A stretch of 5,134 nt of DNA from contig JALNWC010000230.1 in NCBI GenBank assembly GCA_023231075.1, positions 1 to 5,134 on the forward strand. The letters are read 5' to 3'. The translations under genes and the position numbers were made by a program. Below the pieces are notes generated by a model. The model searched no databases. It was not told where the DNA came from and was given only the letters and a program-made list of their open reading frames with translations. Origin of the DNA: Rhodoferax sp. GTDB taxonomy: Bacteria > Pseudomonadota > Gammaproteobacteria > Burkholderiales > Burkholderiaceae_C. Of this stretch, positions 4,780 to 5,134 are shown piece by piece; the stretch's first letter is position 1, and every line of letters starts with the position of its first letter.

Positions 4780-5134
4780 CTACTTGCGCGGCGGCGGCAC
4801 ATCCGTGCAACTACCGTGCGCCACTTCGGCCGCCATGCCGATGCTCTCACCCAACGTGGGGTGCGGGTGAATGGTTTTGCCAATGTCGATGGCGTCTGCG
4901 CCCATCTCGATGGCCAGGGCCACTTCGCCAATCATGTCGCCCGCATGCGTGCCGACCATGCCGCCGCCCAGAATCTTGCCGTGGCCCTGCGCCTCGGGGC
5001 TGTCATCAAACAGCAGCTTGGTGACGCCTTCGTCGCGGCCGTTGGCAATGGCGCGGCCCGAGGCGGTCCAGGGGAACAGGCCCTTTTTGACCTTGATGCC
5101 CTGGGCTTTCGCCTGGTCTTCGGTCAGCCCGACC
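4780..5134 (-). CDS. lpdA: Dihydrolipoamide dehydrogenase (E3), C-terminal 117 residues
   Basis: This gene enters from the right edge and ends at TAG (4780-4782). E3 reoxidises the dihydrolipoyl groups of 2-oxoacid dehydrogenase complexes and passes electrons to NAD+ through FAD and a redox disulfide. The visible part is the dimerisation domain, with KILGGGMVGTHAGDMIGEVA at residues 53-72 of the fragment and the active-site block TIHPHPTLGESIGMAAEVAH at 87-106. H91 and E96 are the catalytic His-Glu pair contributed to the partner subunit. The tail, CTDVPPPRK, resembles the short proline/lysine-rich ends of Burkholderiales E3 proteins from pyruvate dehydrogenase operons. The reading frame is clean and GC-rich. 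Whether it belongs to the pyruvate or the 2-oxoglutarate complex depends on genes outside the window. Confidence 0.95.
   Translation of the reverse strand, partial: VGLTEDQAKAQGIKVKKGLFPWTASGRAIANGRDEGVTKLLFDDSPEAQGHGKILGGGMVGTHAGDMIGEVALAIEMGADAIDIGKTIHPHPTLGESIGMAAEVAHGSCTDVPPPRK

Noticed and set aside
4017..4931. A 304-codon minus-strand open frame spanning the transposase remnant and the end of lpdA
   Set aside because: Its N-terminal third is an off-frame reading through the real lpdA coding sequence, and only the C-terminal two thirds carry family similarity. It is an accidental fusion, not a gene.

Overview
The window most resembles a betaproteobacterial chromosome, probably Burkholderiales and possibly Comamonadaceae. 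The clues are a DUF1840 protein, a dihydrolipoamide dehydrogenase tail ending in an HPHPTLGE motif, an IS91-type transposase subfamily common in that group, and a REP-like GTAGGAGCGGCG hairpin. The genus cannot be fixed from the sequence alone.

Layout. Positions 1-168 (minus) hold the N-terminus of a helix-turn-helix regulator that runs off the left edge. Just upstream of it (191-362) lies an AT-rich stretch with eight copies of an RGACA-centred motif in both orientations, which looks like a multi-site operator. Positions 363-634 hold no intact gene: a REP-like hairpin, a short fragment with a c-type haem motif, and a 14-bp palindrome. A DUF1840 gene (635-952) and a LysR-type regulator (988-1884) follow, both on the minus strand and 35 bp apart. 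Divergent from the LysR gene, on the plus strand, are a major facilitator transporter (2017-2910) and a TauD/TfdA-like Fe(II)/2-oxoglutarate oxygenase (2938-3891), 27 bp apart. Positions 3892-4030 carry a hairpin over the oxygenase stop codon and a 29-codon stub resembling the start of a WYL-type regulator. Positions 4030-4713 (minus) are the wreck of an IS91-type transposase. Positions 4780-5134 (minus) are the C-terminal 117 residues of dihydrolipoamide dehydrogenase.

How the genes may work together. The LysR regulator, transporter and oxygenase form a compact divergent module. A likely reading is that the LysR protein senses a small molecule, acts at an ATAC-N7-ATAT site midway between the two start codons, and controls import or export of a compound the oxygenase modifies. 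The substrate cannot be read from the sequence. The transporter is unusual: it keeps its frame but lacks about 100 residues, equivalent to membrane segments 4-6, so the module may be decaying even though the oxygenase looks intact.

The module is lower in G+C than the housekeeping DNA to its right (one 60-base line counted by hand in each: 28/60 in the oxygenase, 39/60 in lpdA). It lies between debris on both sides: haem-motif and REP fragments on the left, regulator stub and transposase on the right. That suggests an acquired or repeatedly rearranged accessory segment. The strongest leads are the repeated operator-like cluster at 191-362, the internally deleted transporter beside an intact oxygenase, and the step-by-step decay visible in the transposase. 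I see no clear evidence for a wholly new type of system.
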